Assembly (NCBI GenBank): GCA_013289685.1
Contig: JABCZL010000002.1
Location: 62,001-126,000, forward strand
Reading direction: 5' to 3'
Length of the DNA stretch: 64,000 bases
Source of the DNA: Acidobacteriota bacterium
GTDB taxonomy: Bacteria > Acidobacteriota > Terriglobia > Terriglobales > Acidobacteriaceae
The notes under the pieces are model-generated. The model saw only the letters and a list, made by a program, of their open reading frames with translations. It was not told the DNA's origin and searched no databases. Made by a program: the position numbers and the translations under genes. This document shows positions 26,093-35,780 of this stretch, piece by piece (positions within the stretch are counted from its first letter, which is position 1; the number at the start of each line of letters is the position of its first letter).

Positions 26093-28693
26093 TCAATGTG
26101 CTTCCAAGGTCCTGGGCTTGGATTCCAACGAATAGCTACTGTGCGGAGAGAACACATGCGCTCGGTGTATCTCGACCTCTCTAATTCCCTGCAGCCTGCC
26201 TGCGAGGATTTCGCCGACGATCCCGACTTGGGGTTGCCGTAAGAAGTCAACATGCCCGCAATTCAGCTCGCAGATTTCGACTCCACCCCTTGACCGAGCT
26301 CCCCAGCCCATTTGACGGTCCCGCACATAGTAATAAGGCTGCCGCGCTCTCTTGTACAACAATACGGGAGCTTGAAACCGCGGCGCAAGGAACGTGCGTC
26401 CCGGCCAATATGCCCGATCCCAGCCACTGGCAAGACCGTTCCCATGCTTCCGATTCTTGTAAGATAAGCGTTTGACAAATCTTTTCGTAGTGGCAAGCTT
26501 CTCCTGCAGTGGAAGGCTGCGGAAAATCTGATATCTCTGACGGTAATAGTCGATGGCCCACAGTGCGCGTACCTGAGAGTTCTCCAGCACCCAGGTATCG
26601 AATATTACGAACAGGCCCACCTCCTCATGCAGGGACTCGAGTTGGAGCACGATCTCCTGGGCGATAAGAACACCTTCACACATGCCCCCAAGGCAGTAAG
26701 GGCCGTGCGGTTGCACCGATCGCACCGCAGCAATGTATTCCCGGGCGAGGGCCCCCAACTCATTCTTCGTGAATGGGCGGCCCTGCACAATTGGCGTGGC
26801 TGCCTGCACTTTGTACACTGACTGATTTCTTCCCAAGTGGTGCGCCAGCTGCGCCAGGCCAAAAGTATCGGCTCCCGGCGCAGCCACTGCGAAAAAGGGA
26901 ACAATTCCGTCCCCGGCTTGCAGTTTCATGAGGACCGGATCAGGTTGAGGGACTAGATCTTCACGCAACAGTGGCGCGAAGGTTTCAATCGTCGGCGCGC
27001 GAAAGATCGCCGACACAGGAACCCGCCGGCCTGTGACCTCGTGTATTTGCGCGATCAGGCGGGCAGCGATCAGTGAGTGCCCCCCGATCTCGAAAAAGCT
27101 GTCACGAATCCCAATTTCTCGAACGCCCAGAACCTGTTTCCAGATTTCGACCAGCAATTTCTGTTCCTGGTCAATTGGATCGAGTCGGCGTTCAGAAACT
27201 CTGCGACTAGAAGCAAGGGAGAATCCTCTTTTCGTGATTTCGTTACTACTTTGCTTGTCCGGGGAGGACACATTCAATATGTCTGCAGACTCTGGCAGGC
27301 TGGGCAGGGGCAATGCGAGGATGCGGCCCTCAGGACCAGATATCACGCCTTCAAGAACCGATGTGTAATCGCTCAGCATACGGCTAATGCGCTCCTGCTT
27401 GAACAGGTTTGTGTTGTACTCGATCTGGGCCCACCATTTCTGGTCGATGTCCTCGATCAGAGTAAGGCTGAGATCGAAGATTGAAGTTTCTGGGCTGACC
27501 ACATACGGAAACGCCGTCAGGTCACCGAATTGGTGCGAGCGGACGGCGGACTTGAGGGTCGCGAACATGACCTGAAACAGCGGGTTGAAACTGAGATTAC
27601 GTTCAGGCTGAAGAACCTCGACTATTTTTTCAAAGGGAACGTCCACATTGGAGAATGCACCCATAAGTGTCTCGCGCACCTGAGTCACCAAGTCCGTGAA
27701 CCGCGGATTGCCTGACAGATCATCGCGCAAGACTAGCGTATTGACGAAGAATCCGATCAGCCCCTCAGTTTCCACGTGGTTACGGCCGGCGACCGGAATC
27801 CCCACCAATACGTCATCTTGTCTAGCGTAGCGATAAAGTAAGACTTTGAACGCAGCCAACTGCACCATGAAAGGCGTGGCTTGGCAACGAGTTGCTACGT
27901 TTTTAATTCCCTCAATGATGTCGCTCGAGATGGGTGCAAACTCAATCGCGCCTTCGAACGTTTGCTCTGGAGGCCGAGGAATATCGGTTGGCAGCTCCAG
28001 GAGAGCGGGCGCTCCTTCAAGTTTGTTCTTCCAATAAGCCAGCTGCTGCTGCACCTTATCCGTATGGAACCACTCCAGTTGCCACTCGGCGAAGTCGCCA
28101 TACCGGATTGGAAGGGACGGCAGGGACGGCGCTTGACCCTGCGAAAAGGCACTATAGAGCCGCGCCAATTCTTTCGCGAAGATCTGCAGAGACCAGGCAT
28201 CCGTAATAATATGATGCATCGTACAAAGAAAAACATGATCGAGCGCAGTAGCCCGGAATAGACGCACGCGAAACAACGGCGCCCTGCTCAGGTCGAACGG
28301 CTTCTCAACTTCACGGCTGGCAAGCTGGTAGGCCTCCGCAGTAGGGTCGGCGACACTCGTCAGATCTGTGAGAAGGATCTCCGGATTGTAGTTTTCCGTT
28401 ATAACCTGCTGCAGGTTTCCTCTCTCAAGCCGGAATGCCGTGCGGAGACTGTCGTGCCGGTTTACCATCTCCCGGAAGGCGGACTGAAGCGCGGTCAGAT
28501 TGAGCGAACCTCTCAGCCAGAGTCCCAGATGCACGTTGTAAGCGGTGCTTCTCCCTTGTAGCTGGTGCAGAAACCACAGACGTTGCTGCGCCAAGGATGC
28601 GGAATAAACAGCCGGACTGGCCTGGAGAAGCAAATCGGCAAGGCGTCCGGTCTGCGCATAGCCGGTCACGATGTTTTGGCTTCCATCCAGCAT
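26093..28693 (-). CDS. NRPS protein C-PCP-TE lacking an adenylation domain
   Basis: 866 aa. Condensation domain ~30-450 with the catalytic motif HHIITDAW (160-167, Ala replacing the usual Gly after Asp). A ~60-residue linker takes the place of the A domain. The PCP (~508-580) has the phosphopantetheine serine in GGHSL (Ser540). A C-terminal thioesterase (~595-850) has the elbow GGMCEG with Cys672 instead of the usual serine, Asp699 in IFDTW, and a histidine in CGHVDF. It must receive its aminoacyl group in trans. It starts at the ATG at 28693, divergent to the other NRPS genes, and is followed closely by wzm/wzt. Release of the product by the TE is inferred. Confidence 0.9.
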   Translation of the reverse strand: MLDGSQNIVTGYAQTGRLADLLLQASPAVYSASLAQQRLWFLHQLQGRSTAYNVHLGLWLRGSLNLTALQSAFREMVNRHDSLRTAFRLERGNLQQVITENYNPEILLTDLTSVADPTAEAYQLASREVEKPFDLSRAPLFRVRLFRATALDHVFLCTMHHIITDAWSLQIFAKELARLYSAFSQGQAPSLPSLPIRYGDFAEWQLEWFHTDKVQQQLAYWKNKLEGAPALLELPTDIPRPPEQTFEGAIEFAPISSDIIEGIKNVATRCQATPFMVQLAAFKVLLYRYARQDDVLVGIPVAGRNHVETEGLIGFFVNTLVLRDDLSGNPRFTDLVTQVRETLMGAFSNVDVPFEKIVEVLQPERNLSFNPLFQVMFATLKSAVRSHQFGDLTAFPYVVSPETSIFDLSLTLIEDIDQKWWAQIEYNTNLFKQERISRMLSDYTSVLEGVISGPEGRILALPLPSLPESADILNVSSPDKQSSNEITKRGFSLASSRRVSERRLDPIDQEQKLLVEIWKQVLGVREIGIRDSFFEIGGHSLIAARLIAQIHEVTGRRVPVSAIFRAPTIETFAPLLREDLVPQPDPVLMKLQAGDGIVPFFAVAAPGADTFGLAQLAHHLGRNQSVYKVQAATPIVQGRPFTKNELGALAREYIAAVRSVQPHGPYCLGGMCEGVLIAQEIVLQLESLHEEVGLFVIFDTWVLENSQVRALWAIDYYRQRYQIFRSLPLQEKLATTKRFVKRLSYKNRKHGNGLASGWDRAYWPGRTFLAPRFQAPVLLYKRARQPYYYVRDRQMGWGARSRGGVEICELNCGHVDFLRQPQVGIVGEILAGRLQGIREVEIHRAHVFSPHSSYSLESKPRTLEAH

Positions 28694-28794
28694 GTGTCAA
28701 GTCCTTTGCCGCTCATGGGCCGCCGTGTCGGCAGACACGAGACCGCCTTGAGCAGACGAGAGAATGCAGAATTTTGACTTTCTGCAATATGTGG

Positions 28795-29062
28795 CGATCT
28801 CGACATGAAACCTGGAAAGCCTGCTCCGGAGCGAGCAGCCCTCATTTGGACCAAGTGACGATAGCGCCATCTTCAATCCTGACCTATCCCCACATCTCGA
28901 GGAAAGGAACGACCTGGAAACCACACGCCACATAACGATAGGGCTGGCGCCCTTGGAGAAGCTGTTCAAAATTGAACACTTTTCACCAATTAAAATACGG
29001 CTACCGCGACTGATTTCGCCAATTATTTTGTGGAGCCGACTGGTCCGGCACATATAATTGAC
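28795..29062 (-). pseudogene. Frameshifted relic of a hexapeptide-repeat acyltransferase
   Basis: On the minus strand, SRGSRILIGEKCSILNS resembles the start of left-handed beta-helix acyltransferases. Further matches occur only after frame changes: RIEDGAIVT in one frame and GPNEGCS in another, in the order expected for that family (RI-x-IG ... GISG). Stops and shifts between the segments mean it cannot be expressed intact. It fills much of the 548-bp divergent region between the NRPS genes (28694-29241), the rest of which must hold both promoters although I could not identify them. Family assignment is tentative. Confidence 0.4.
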
Positions 29063-29241
29063 CAGTTCGACCGCCGCCCATTCATTACTCCCTAACGATG
29101 CGGCCGAAGATAGGATGCCAAAACCAGCATAAAGCGGTATACAGCGAAATACGGATTATCGACTCGCGCCTTTTGGCGCATAGTCTTGACGCTGGCCTCT
29201 GGCCATTTGGTATGTCAAGTTTAGATTGAGGAACTAACGCG

Positions 29242-32200
29242 ATGACCCAGGCGGCGTTCCCAGCTTCGTTCGCCCAGCAGAGACTATGGTTCCTCGATCA
29301 ACTTGAGCCCGGAAATGCCGCCTATAACCTTCCTCGCGCCTTCCGGATCACGGGTCCGCTGAACGTTAATGTCTTGACTCAGGCGTTCCAAATAGTCATA
29401 CAGCGCCACGCCTCGCTGCGCACTGTCTTTGATTCGGTTGAGGGCGAAGCCCGACAAATCGTGTTGTCCGATCTTGATGTGAATATCCCCGTCGTCGATC
29501 TGGCCGCATTCCGAGAGAGTGAGCGCGAGACCGAGGCCCTACGCATTGCGAGTGAGGAAGGGAAGAAGCCCTTTGACCTGACCGAAGGGCCATTACTTCG
29601 ACCAATCCTAGTCCGATTGTTGCCGGAAACACATTTCCTCGTCTTGGTGATGCATCACATTGTCACCGATGGGTGGTCTATTGCGCTTCTCTTCCGCGAA
29701 GTGACGAAGTGCTACGCGGCCCTCACAAAGAACGAGACGCCTGAGCTTCCCGATCTGCCTCTCCAATACACCGAGTACGCGCAATGGCAACAGGAGTACA
29801 TGAGCGGCAAGGTGCTCGCGCGGGAGATAGAACACTGGAAAAACACGTTGGCCGGTGCACAAACGTTGCTCGATCTACCAACCGACCATCCGCGTCCCAG
29901 CGCACATAGTTGGCACGGCGCCACGGAGGAAATCAGCCTGAATAGCGCCACCCTGGCGAAACTGAAGGCGCTCGCGCAGGCCGAGAGTTCTACTCTGTTC
30001 ATGGTTGCCATGGCTGCATTTCAGTCATTGCTCTGGCGGTACACCAACCAGGAAAGCATTCTGATCGGCACTCCCATCGCGGGGCGTAACGAAGTCGAAA
30101 TTGAAAACATGATCGGTCTGTTCGTAAATACATTGGTCTTCCGGACTGATTTTTCGACCAACATGAGCTTCCGCGATCTGATTCGGCAGGTTCGATCATT
30201 CGCTCTTGAAGCTTACACGCATCAGGATGTTCCCTTTGAGAAGGTCGTCGAGGGATTGGTCCCACAGCGTTCGTTGGACACGCATCCGCTGTTCCAGGTC
30301 ATGTTCACCTTCCAGAACATTCCCAAGCAGGTTTTTGAGATTCCAGGACTCAGAATCAAGGAGATGCCCTTCGAAGCCGGGATCGCCAAGTTCGACCTGT
30401 CGGTTGAAGTGTGGGAGAACAGCGAGTTCCACTGTCAGTTCGAATACAACACAGATCTGTTTGAGTCGGCGACGATTCGCCGGATGTTGGGACATTTCGA
30501 AAACCTGTTGAGCGCCGTGGTAGTGAATCCGGATCTGGATCTGGCTAAAATCGTGATCATGAGCGTCCAAGAGCGCCAGCAGGTGCTGATGGACTGGAAT
30601 CAGACCGCGACCGACTATTCGAGGGACGTACCCCTTCACCGAACATTCGAAAGTCAGGTGAATCGCTCTCCTGAAGGGACCGCGTTTCTTTCGGCTGGAA
30701 GAAAATGGAGCTATCGGCAGCTCAACGACGAAGCCAACCGACTTGCGGATTTGCTGGTCGAGAAAGGCGTCAGGCCGGGCTCTCTGGTCGGAGTTTTTCT
30801 GGAACGTTCAGCGGAAATGGTGGCGGCCCTTCTGAGTGTACTCAAGGCCGGCGCTGCCTATGTTCCGCTCGATCCAGCGTATCCCCTCGAACGCCTGAGG
30901 TTCTTGATTGACGATGCTTCGCTGTGCTGCATCGTTACTCACTCCTCGATTAAGAATCGTTTGCCGGACAACGCGCGCAACGTAGTGGCATTCGATACGG
31001 AGGGCGATGGTCTTAGCGGCGAGCCCACGACCAATCCTTCAATATTCGTTTCCAGCGATCAACGCGCTTACGTAATCTACACCTCGGGTTCCACGGGAAA
31101 GCCCAAAGGGGTGGAAGGAACGCATCGGGGGGCGATGAATCGGTTCTCGTGGATGTGGCGGAGCTATCCGTTCCAGGCGGGGGAGGTTTGCTGTCAGAAG
31201 ACGAACCTGGGATTCGTGGATTCCATCTGGGAGATCTTTGGACCTCTGTTGGCAGGGATTCCGAACGTGATTATTGGGCAAGAGGCGGTGCGCGATCCCG
31301 AGGAGATGCTGCAGGTGCTGGCGCGGGAGCATGTGACTCGGATGGTTCTGGTTCCATCGTTGTTGCGCACGCTGCTGGATTACGCTCCGCATCTGCAGCG
31401 CCGGGTGCCGGAACTGAGGCTATGGTCGTGCAGCGGCGAGGTTCTGCCGGCGGATCTGGCCAAACGTTTTCGCGAGGCGTTTGCGGAAGCCACCTTGCTG
31501 AATATCTATGGCTCGTCGGAAGTGGCTGCCGATGTAACTTGCCACGAGGTCGGAGAGCGGGACCTGGCTTCCTGCGTAGCCATTGGCAAGCCCATCAGCA
31601 ACACGCAGATCTACCTGGTGGATGAGAATGGCGAACCGGTGCCGGTTGGCATTCGCGGGCAGATTTTTGTGGGTGGGGACGGGCTGGCACGGGGATATCT
31701 GAACCGGCCGGAGTTGACGTCCGAACGCTTTGTCCGAAACTGGCTGGCGCCGGAGCAGTCGCCGCGGTTGTATCGCACGGGAGACTTGGGGCGCTTCCGC
31801 GCGAACGGGGAAATCGAGTATCTGGGCCGGGTCGACAGCCAGGTGAAGCTTCGTGGGCTGCGCATCGAGTTAGGGGAAATCGAGTCGGTGCTGGCGGGGC
31901 ATGCGGGAGTAGGGGAAGCGGTGGTGGTGGTGAGCGGGGAAGGGGAGCAGGAGAAGCTGGTGGCGTACGTGGTGATGAAGGAGGAGGGGAAGGCCGGGCC
32001 ATCGGGGGGAGAGCTGCGGCGCTATCTGCGGACAAAACTGCCGGAACACATGGTGCCGGCGAGTTACTGGCGGGTGGAAGGGTTGCCGTTGTTGGCGAGT
32101 GGGAAGGTGAATCGGGGAGCGCTGGCGGGGTGTGGAGGGAAACCGCTGGTGGACAAGGAAGAGCTGGCGGGTCCGAGGAATGAGGTAGAAGCGAAGCTGG

Positions 32201-32553
32201 CGGAGATGTGGCGGGAGTTGCTGGAAGTGGAGCAGGTGGGGAGGGAGCAGAACTTTTTCGAGCTGGGAGGACATTCGTTGCTGGTGCTGCAGGTGACGGC
32301 CCGAATCCGGCGGATGTTTGAAGTGGAGTTGGCGGTGCGGACTGTATTTGAGGCGCCGACGATTGCGGGACTGGCAAAGGAAGTGGAGAAGGCACAGGCG
32401 ATGGGCCTGAAGGCTCGCACCCCAATTCTGCAACGCCGCCCGGGCAACGGCGGCGTAAGCCGCGAGGCTTTGCTGGCGCAACTGGACAATCTGTCTTCCG
32501 CAGAACTGCAGAGTTTGCTCCAGCGGGTACTCGATGGAAAGCAGCCTGCATAG
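29242..32553 (+). CDS. NRPS module C-A-PCP (1)
   Basis: 1103 aa. Condensation domain 5-~440 with intact HHIVTDGWS (138-146). Adenylation domain ~455-965 with A3 YTSGSTGKPKG near 613 and A5 NIYGSSE. The PCP is ~975-1055 with serine in GGHSLLVLQ near 1010. A-domain pocket residues read by eye from FVDSIWE, MVLVP, LWSCS, NIYG and VAAD give V-D-W-L-W-C-I-A-D. Asp at the second rather than first position is a pattern known from beta-amino-acid (for example beta-alanine) activators, so a beta-amino acid is inferred. A GAGGA box lies 12 nt before the ATG. Residues ~609-1065 are duplicated exactly in the NRPS at 35.8 kb. Confidence 0.93.
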   Translation: MTQAAFPASFAQQRLWFLDQLEPGNAAYNLPRAFRITGPLNVNVLTQAFQIVIQRHASLRTVFDSVEGEARQIVLSDLDVNIPVVDLAAFRESERETEALRIASEEGKKPFDLTEGPLLRPILVRLLPETHFLVLVMHHIVTDGWSIALLFREVTKCYAALTKNETPELPDLPLQYTEYAQWQQEYMSGKVLAREIEHWKNTLAGAQTLLDLPTDHPRPSAHSWHGATEEISLNSATLAKLKALAQAESSTLFMVAMAAFQSLLWRYTNQESILIGTPIAGRNEVEIENMIGLFVNTLVFRTDFSTNMSFRDLIRQVRSFALEAYTHQDVPFEKVVEGLVPQRSLDTHPLFQVMFTFQNIPKQVFEIPGLRIKEMPFEAGIAKFDLSVEVWENSEFHCQFEYNTDLFESATIRRMLGHFENLLSAVVVNPDLDLAKIVIMSVQERQQVLMDWNQTATDYSRDVPLHRTFESQVNRSPEGTAFLSAGRKWSYRQLNDEANRLADLLVEKGVRPGSLVGVFLERSAEMVAALLSVLKAGAAYVPLDPAYPLERLRFLIDDASLCCIVTHSSIKNRLPDNARNVVAFDTEGDGLSGEPTTNPSIFVSSDQRAYVIYTSGSTGKPKGVEGTHRGAMNRFSWMWRSYPFQAGEVCCQKTNLGFVDSIWEIFGPLLAGIPNVIIGQEAVRDPEEMLQVLAREHVTRMVLVPSLLRTLLDYAPHLQRRVPELRLWSCSGEVLPADLAKRFREAFAEATLLNIYGSSEVAADVTCHEVGERDLASCVAIGKPISNTQIYLVDENGEPVPVGIRGQIFVGGDGLARGYLNRPELTSERFVRNWLAPEQSPRLYRTGDLGRFRANGEIEYLGRVDSQVKLRGLRIELGEIESVLAGHAGVGEAVVVVSGEGEQEKLVAYVVMKEEGKAGPSGGELRRYLRTKLPEHMVPASYWRVEGLPLLASGKVNRGALAGCGGKPLVDKEELAGPRNEVEAKLAEMWRELLEVEQVGREQNFFELGGHSLLVLQVTARIRRMFEVELAVRTVFEAPTIAGLAKEVEKAQAMGLKARTPILQRRPGNGGVSREALLAQLDNLSSAELQSLLQRVLDGKQPA
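31066..32437 (+). repeat. 1372-bp direct repeat, copy 1 (A-domain core to PCP)
   Basis: This stretch recurs at 37695-39066 at a constant offset of 6629 bp without indels. I found no mismatch in the lines compared, and translations in the other frames also agree. It starts five codons before the A3 motif and ends just after the PCP. The sense strand is strikingly G-rich compared with the sequence outside the repeat. Confidence 0.93.
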
Positions 32554-32664
32554 ACGGGCATGTTCCCGCAGGACTCGTACAATACGTTGATCTTCAGCAA
32601 TTGATGTTCAGCAAATTAGTATGATTTCTTTCGAGTTGCGATAGTTACGCCATTTGGTCGGAAT

Positions 32665-34485
32665 ATGCTTGTCCATGAATTGGTAGCAATGCAGGCCAAT
32701 GCAGTACCTGATGCGGTCGCCATTGTAGCTGGCGACAAGGAGCTCACTTACGGGGAGCTGAATGCACGCGCGAATCAGCTGGCTTACCGTCTACGTTCCC
32801 TCGGGATCAGAGGCGAGGTTCCGGTTGCTCTTTTTCTGGAACGCTCTCCCGAGTTGGCAATTGCCGCGCTGGCTGTGCTGAAAGCTGGCGGACCCTATGT
32901 GCCGTTGGATCCAAGTTATCCAACAGCCCGAGTTGCGATGCTGTTGGAGGATTCTGCCGCTCCGGTGGTCCTGACCCATTCTTCGGTGGCAAAGAAACTC
33001 CCGCCAGGAATGTGGAATACAACTGTTGTCGATGCCGAGGAAGCCGATACTGCTGAGCGTTCGTTCGTTGCGCCAAGCAACCAGACCAGTCCTGAGGACT
33101 CGGCCTACATAATTTTCACATCGGGTTCAACGGGTCGGCCCAAAGGTGTGGAAATTACCCACGCCAACTTGCTGAATCTGGTGCGTTGGCACCAGCGTGC
33201 GTTTAACATTACGCCGGCTGACCGGTCCACCCTGCAAGCCAGCCCGGGTTTTGATGCGGCGGTTTGGGAGTTGTGGCCCTACCTGACGCTTGGGGCGAGC
33301 GTCCATATTGTGGACGACTCAATTCGCACGGCACCAGACCACCTTCGCGACTGGATGGTCGCAAAGGGCATAACTGTTAGCTTCCTTCCCACTGCCGTTG
33401 CCGAGTGCATGATGAATCTGTCGTGGCCACCCCAAACCGCTCTTCGCGTCTTACTGACGGGTGCCGATACGCTCCGTCGGTATCCCCCGCCCTGTCTGCC
33501 TTTTGCTCTGGTTAACAATTACGGCCCAACGGAGTGTACGGTGGTTACGACTTCTGGAGAGATTCGTCCCGATGGCGAGTCCGAAGGGCTCCCCTCCATC
33601 GGACGGCCTGTCGACAACGTTGAGATCCATATCGTCGACGAGCACTTGAAGCCCGTCCCTGATGGCGCTCCCGGAGAACTACTCATCGGAGGCGCCGGCG
33701 TGGGGCGCGGATATCTGAATCTCCCCGAACTGACGGCTCGGAAATTTATAGCTGCTCCCTTCAGCGGGACCGCAGGCACGCGTCTTTACCGCTCGGGCGA
33801 TCTGGCTCGCACGCTTCCCGACGGCCAAATTGAATTTATGGGACGTATGGACGAGCAGCTCAAGATCCGAGGTTATCGCATTGAACCGGGGGAAATCACC
33901 GCGGTGCTGGACCGGCATCCCTCAATAAGATCGAGCTACGTTACAGCTTACTCGAATGATTCGGGAGAGAGACGCCTCGCCGCATATATCGTGCCGGCAT
34001 CGAACGCCAAATTGAATGCCGCCGAGTTGCGCGCATTTCTCAGTGACTATCTTCCCGACTACATGGTGCCTTCGACGTTTGTAAAACTTGCAAGCACTCC
34101 GATCTCCGCGCATGGAAAAGTTGATCCGGCTGCACTTCCGAAACCGACAGAGGAGAACAAACTGAACGAAGACCCCTTCGAATCTCCACGATCAGCAATC
34201 GAGCAATGGCTGGCCAGTTTCTTGACTGGTCTGCTGGGAGTGGCTCGTGTGGGTAGAAGCGACAACTTTTTCAATCTGGGTGGGCATTCGTTAATGGGGG
34301 CTCAACTGATTGCAAAGGTGCACCAGAGGTACGCAGTGGAACTCTCGCTCAGAAGCCTTTTTGACCATCCCACAATTGCTGAAATCTCCTCCGAGATCGA
34401 GCGTTTACTTTACGCGAAGCTGCACGAGATGACCGACGAGGAAGCACAGCGCCTCCTCGAATCTTTCCCTGGAATCCCCGCATGA
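32665..34485 (+). CDS. NRPS A-PCP didomain, predicted leucine-activating
   Basis: 606 aa with an adenylation domain (~1-500) and a PCP (~510-590, serine in GGHSLMG near 540), and no condensation domain. A3 is FTSGSTGRPKG near 150. Pocket residues read from FDAAVWE, SFLPT, LLTGA, VNNYG and TVVTT give D-A-W-F-L-G-N-V-V, with the A10 lysine in HGKVD. This is the textbook leucine code. Its stop overlaps the P450 start by 4 nt (ATGA). Stand-alone A-PCP proteins coupled to a P450 usually load an amino acid for hydroxylation on the carrier, so it may supply a hydroxylated leucine to a module in trans. It follows the first C-A-PCP gene by 111 bp. Confidence 0.93.
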   Translation: MLVHELVAMQANAVPDAVAIVAGDKELTYGELNARANQLAYRLRSLGIRGEVPVALFLERSPELAIAALAVLKAGGPYVPLDPSYPTARVAMLLEDSAAPVVLTHSSVAKKLPPGMWNTTVVDAEEADTAERSFVAPSNQTSPEDSAYIIFTSGSTGRPKGVEITHANLLNLVRWHQRAFNITPADRSTLQASPGFDAAVWELWPYLTLGASVHIVDDSIRTAPDHLRDWMVAKGITVSFLPTAVAECMMNLSWPPQTALRVLLTGADTLRRYPPPCLPFALVNNYGPTECTVVTTSGEIRPDGESEGLPSIGRPVDNVEIHIVDEHLKPVPDGAPGELLIGGAGVGRGYLNLPELTARKFIAAPFSGTAGTRLYRSGDLARTLPDGQIEFMGRMDEQLKIRGYRIEPGEITAVLDRHPSIRSSYVTAYSNDSGERRLAAYIVPASNAKLNAAELRAFLSDYLPDYMVPSTFVKLASTPISAHGKVDPAALPKPTEENKLNEDPFESPRSAIEQWLASFLTGLLGVARVGRSDNFFNLGGHSLMGAQLIAKVHQRYAVELSLRSLFDHPTIAEISSEIERLLYAKLHEMTDEEAQRLLESFPGIPA

Positions 34486-35768
34486 CCGCGGCCAGCGCGT
34501 CACCCTCCGTCCAGCCCCCCGAAGATCGCGTGCTCAGTCTTTACCAGTTGCTCGATCCTGAGGTGCTCGCAAATCCCTACCCGCTCTACCATAAACTGCG
34601 GAGCCAGGACCCGGTGCATTGGGATCCTTTTCTGCACGCCTGGATAGTGACCCGGTATTCAGACGTAATCCATGTACTGCACCACTTCTCGGCTAATCGT
34701 ACACCGACGCCAGAGCAATTGAGTGCATTGAACCTGTCGGCGCTCAACCCGATTGCCGCGGTCATGGTGCGGCAGATGTTATTCCTGGATCCTCCGGATC
34801 ATACTCGTCTACGCGCTCTCGCCTCTGCCGCCTTCACCCCGCGCCGCGTGGAACAGCTGCGCTCGCACATCCACGACGTGATGGACACTCTGCTGGATGC
34901 AGTCGTTTCCAACGGAGGTATGGATGTTATTGCCGACCTCGCGGGTCCGGCCCCGGCGATTGTCACCGCCGAATTACTGGGCGTGCCGGCCGGCGACCAT
35001 GCCCTGCTCAAGGAGTGGTCCCAGGATTTTGCCGAGATGCTTGGCAACTTCCAGCATAATCCGGATCGGTTTCCGCGCGTACTGCGGAGCGTCGAAAACC
35101 TGTGCTCTTACTTCCGCTCGGCCATGCAGGAACAGTACCTGAACAAGCGCGAAGGATTGGTCCAGGCCATGATGACAGCTGAGATAGAAGGTGTCCGGCT
35201 CACCGAAGAAGAAGTCATCGCCAACCTGATCGTTACTTTGGTCGGAGGTCAGGAAACCACCACGAACTTGATTGGCAATGGCGTACTGACTCTGCTGCGC
35301 CATCCGGCGGAATTGGATCGTATGCGCGCAGATTCATCTCTGATTCCTTCTGCGGTGGAAGAGCTGCTCCGGTATGAGAGCCCCAGTCAGCACACCGCGA
35401 GACTAGCTCCCGCCGATGTTGAACTCGGAGGAAAGCGCATCCAAAAGCGTCAGGCTGTAATCGCGGTAATGGGCGCTGGCAACCGCGACCCCGAACGATT
35501 TCCAGAGCCCGATCTCCTGGATATCGCGCGCAAAAACAATCAGCACCTTGCATTCGGGTGGGCCGCGCATTTTTGCTTCGGCGCGGCTTTGGCTCGCCTG
35601 GAGGGCCAGATCGCCTTCGATACGATTTTGCGGCGGCTGCCTCAACTGAGGCTGAATACGCAAGGTCCGCTAGTGTGGCGGCATAATCTCGGCTTGCGGG
35701 GACTAACTTCACTGCCAGTTGCGTTCGGTGCGAGCGACCCAAAGAGAAACCTCGGTGTTGCGACGTAA
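34482..35768 (+). CDS. Cytochrome P450
   Basis: 428 aa, full-length for a bacterial soluble P450. The I-helix oxygen-activating region is VGGQETTTNL (near 248-257), the K-helix ExxR is EELLR near 291, and the heme loop FGWAAHFCFGAALAR has its cysteine ligand near 364. It needs electrons from a ferredoxin not encoded here. The start overlaps the end of the leucine A-PCP gene by 4 nt, so the two are translationally coupled. By analogy with the NovH/NovI and NikP1/NikQ pairs it may hydroxylate the PCP-bound amino acid, probably at the beta carbon. Acting on the finished product is the alternative. Confidence 0.92.
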   Translation: MTAASASPSVQPPEDRVLSLYQLLDPEVLANPYPLYHKLRSQDPVHWDPFLHAWIVTRYSDVIHVLHHFSANRTPTPEQLSALNLSALNPIAAVMVRQMLFLDPPDHTRLRALASAAFTPRRVEQLRSHIHDVMDTLLDAVVSNGGMDVIADLAGPAPAIVTAELLGVPAGDHALLKEWSQDFAEMLGNFQHNPDRFPRVLRSVENLCSYFRSAMQEQYLNKREGLVQAMMTAEIEGVRLTEEEVIANLIVTLVGGQETTTNLIGNGVLTLLRHPAELDRMRADSSLIPSAVEELLRYESPSQHTARLAPADVELGGKRIQKRQAVIAVMGAGNRDPERFPEPDLLDIARKNNQHLAFGWAAHFCFGAALARLEGQIAFDTILRRLPQLRLNTQGPLVWRHNLGLRGLTSLPVAFGASDPKRNLGVAT

Positions 35769-35780
35769 GGACGAGACGAA

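Noticed and set aside
31595-32551. Long proline/serine-rich frame on the minus strand, repeated at 38224-39081
   Set aside because: Antisense to the G-rich NRPS repeat; its low complexity simply mirrors that composition.
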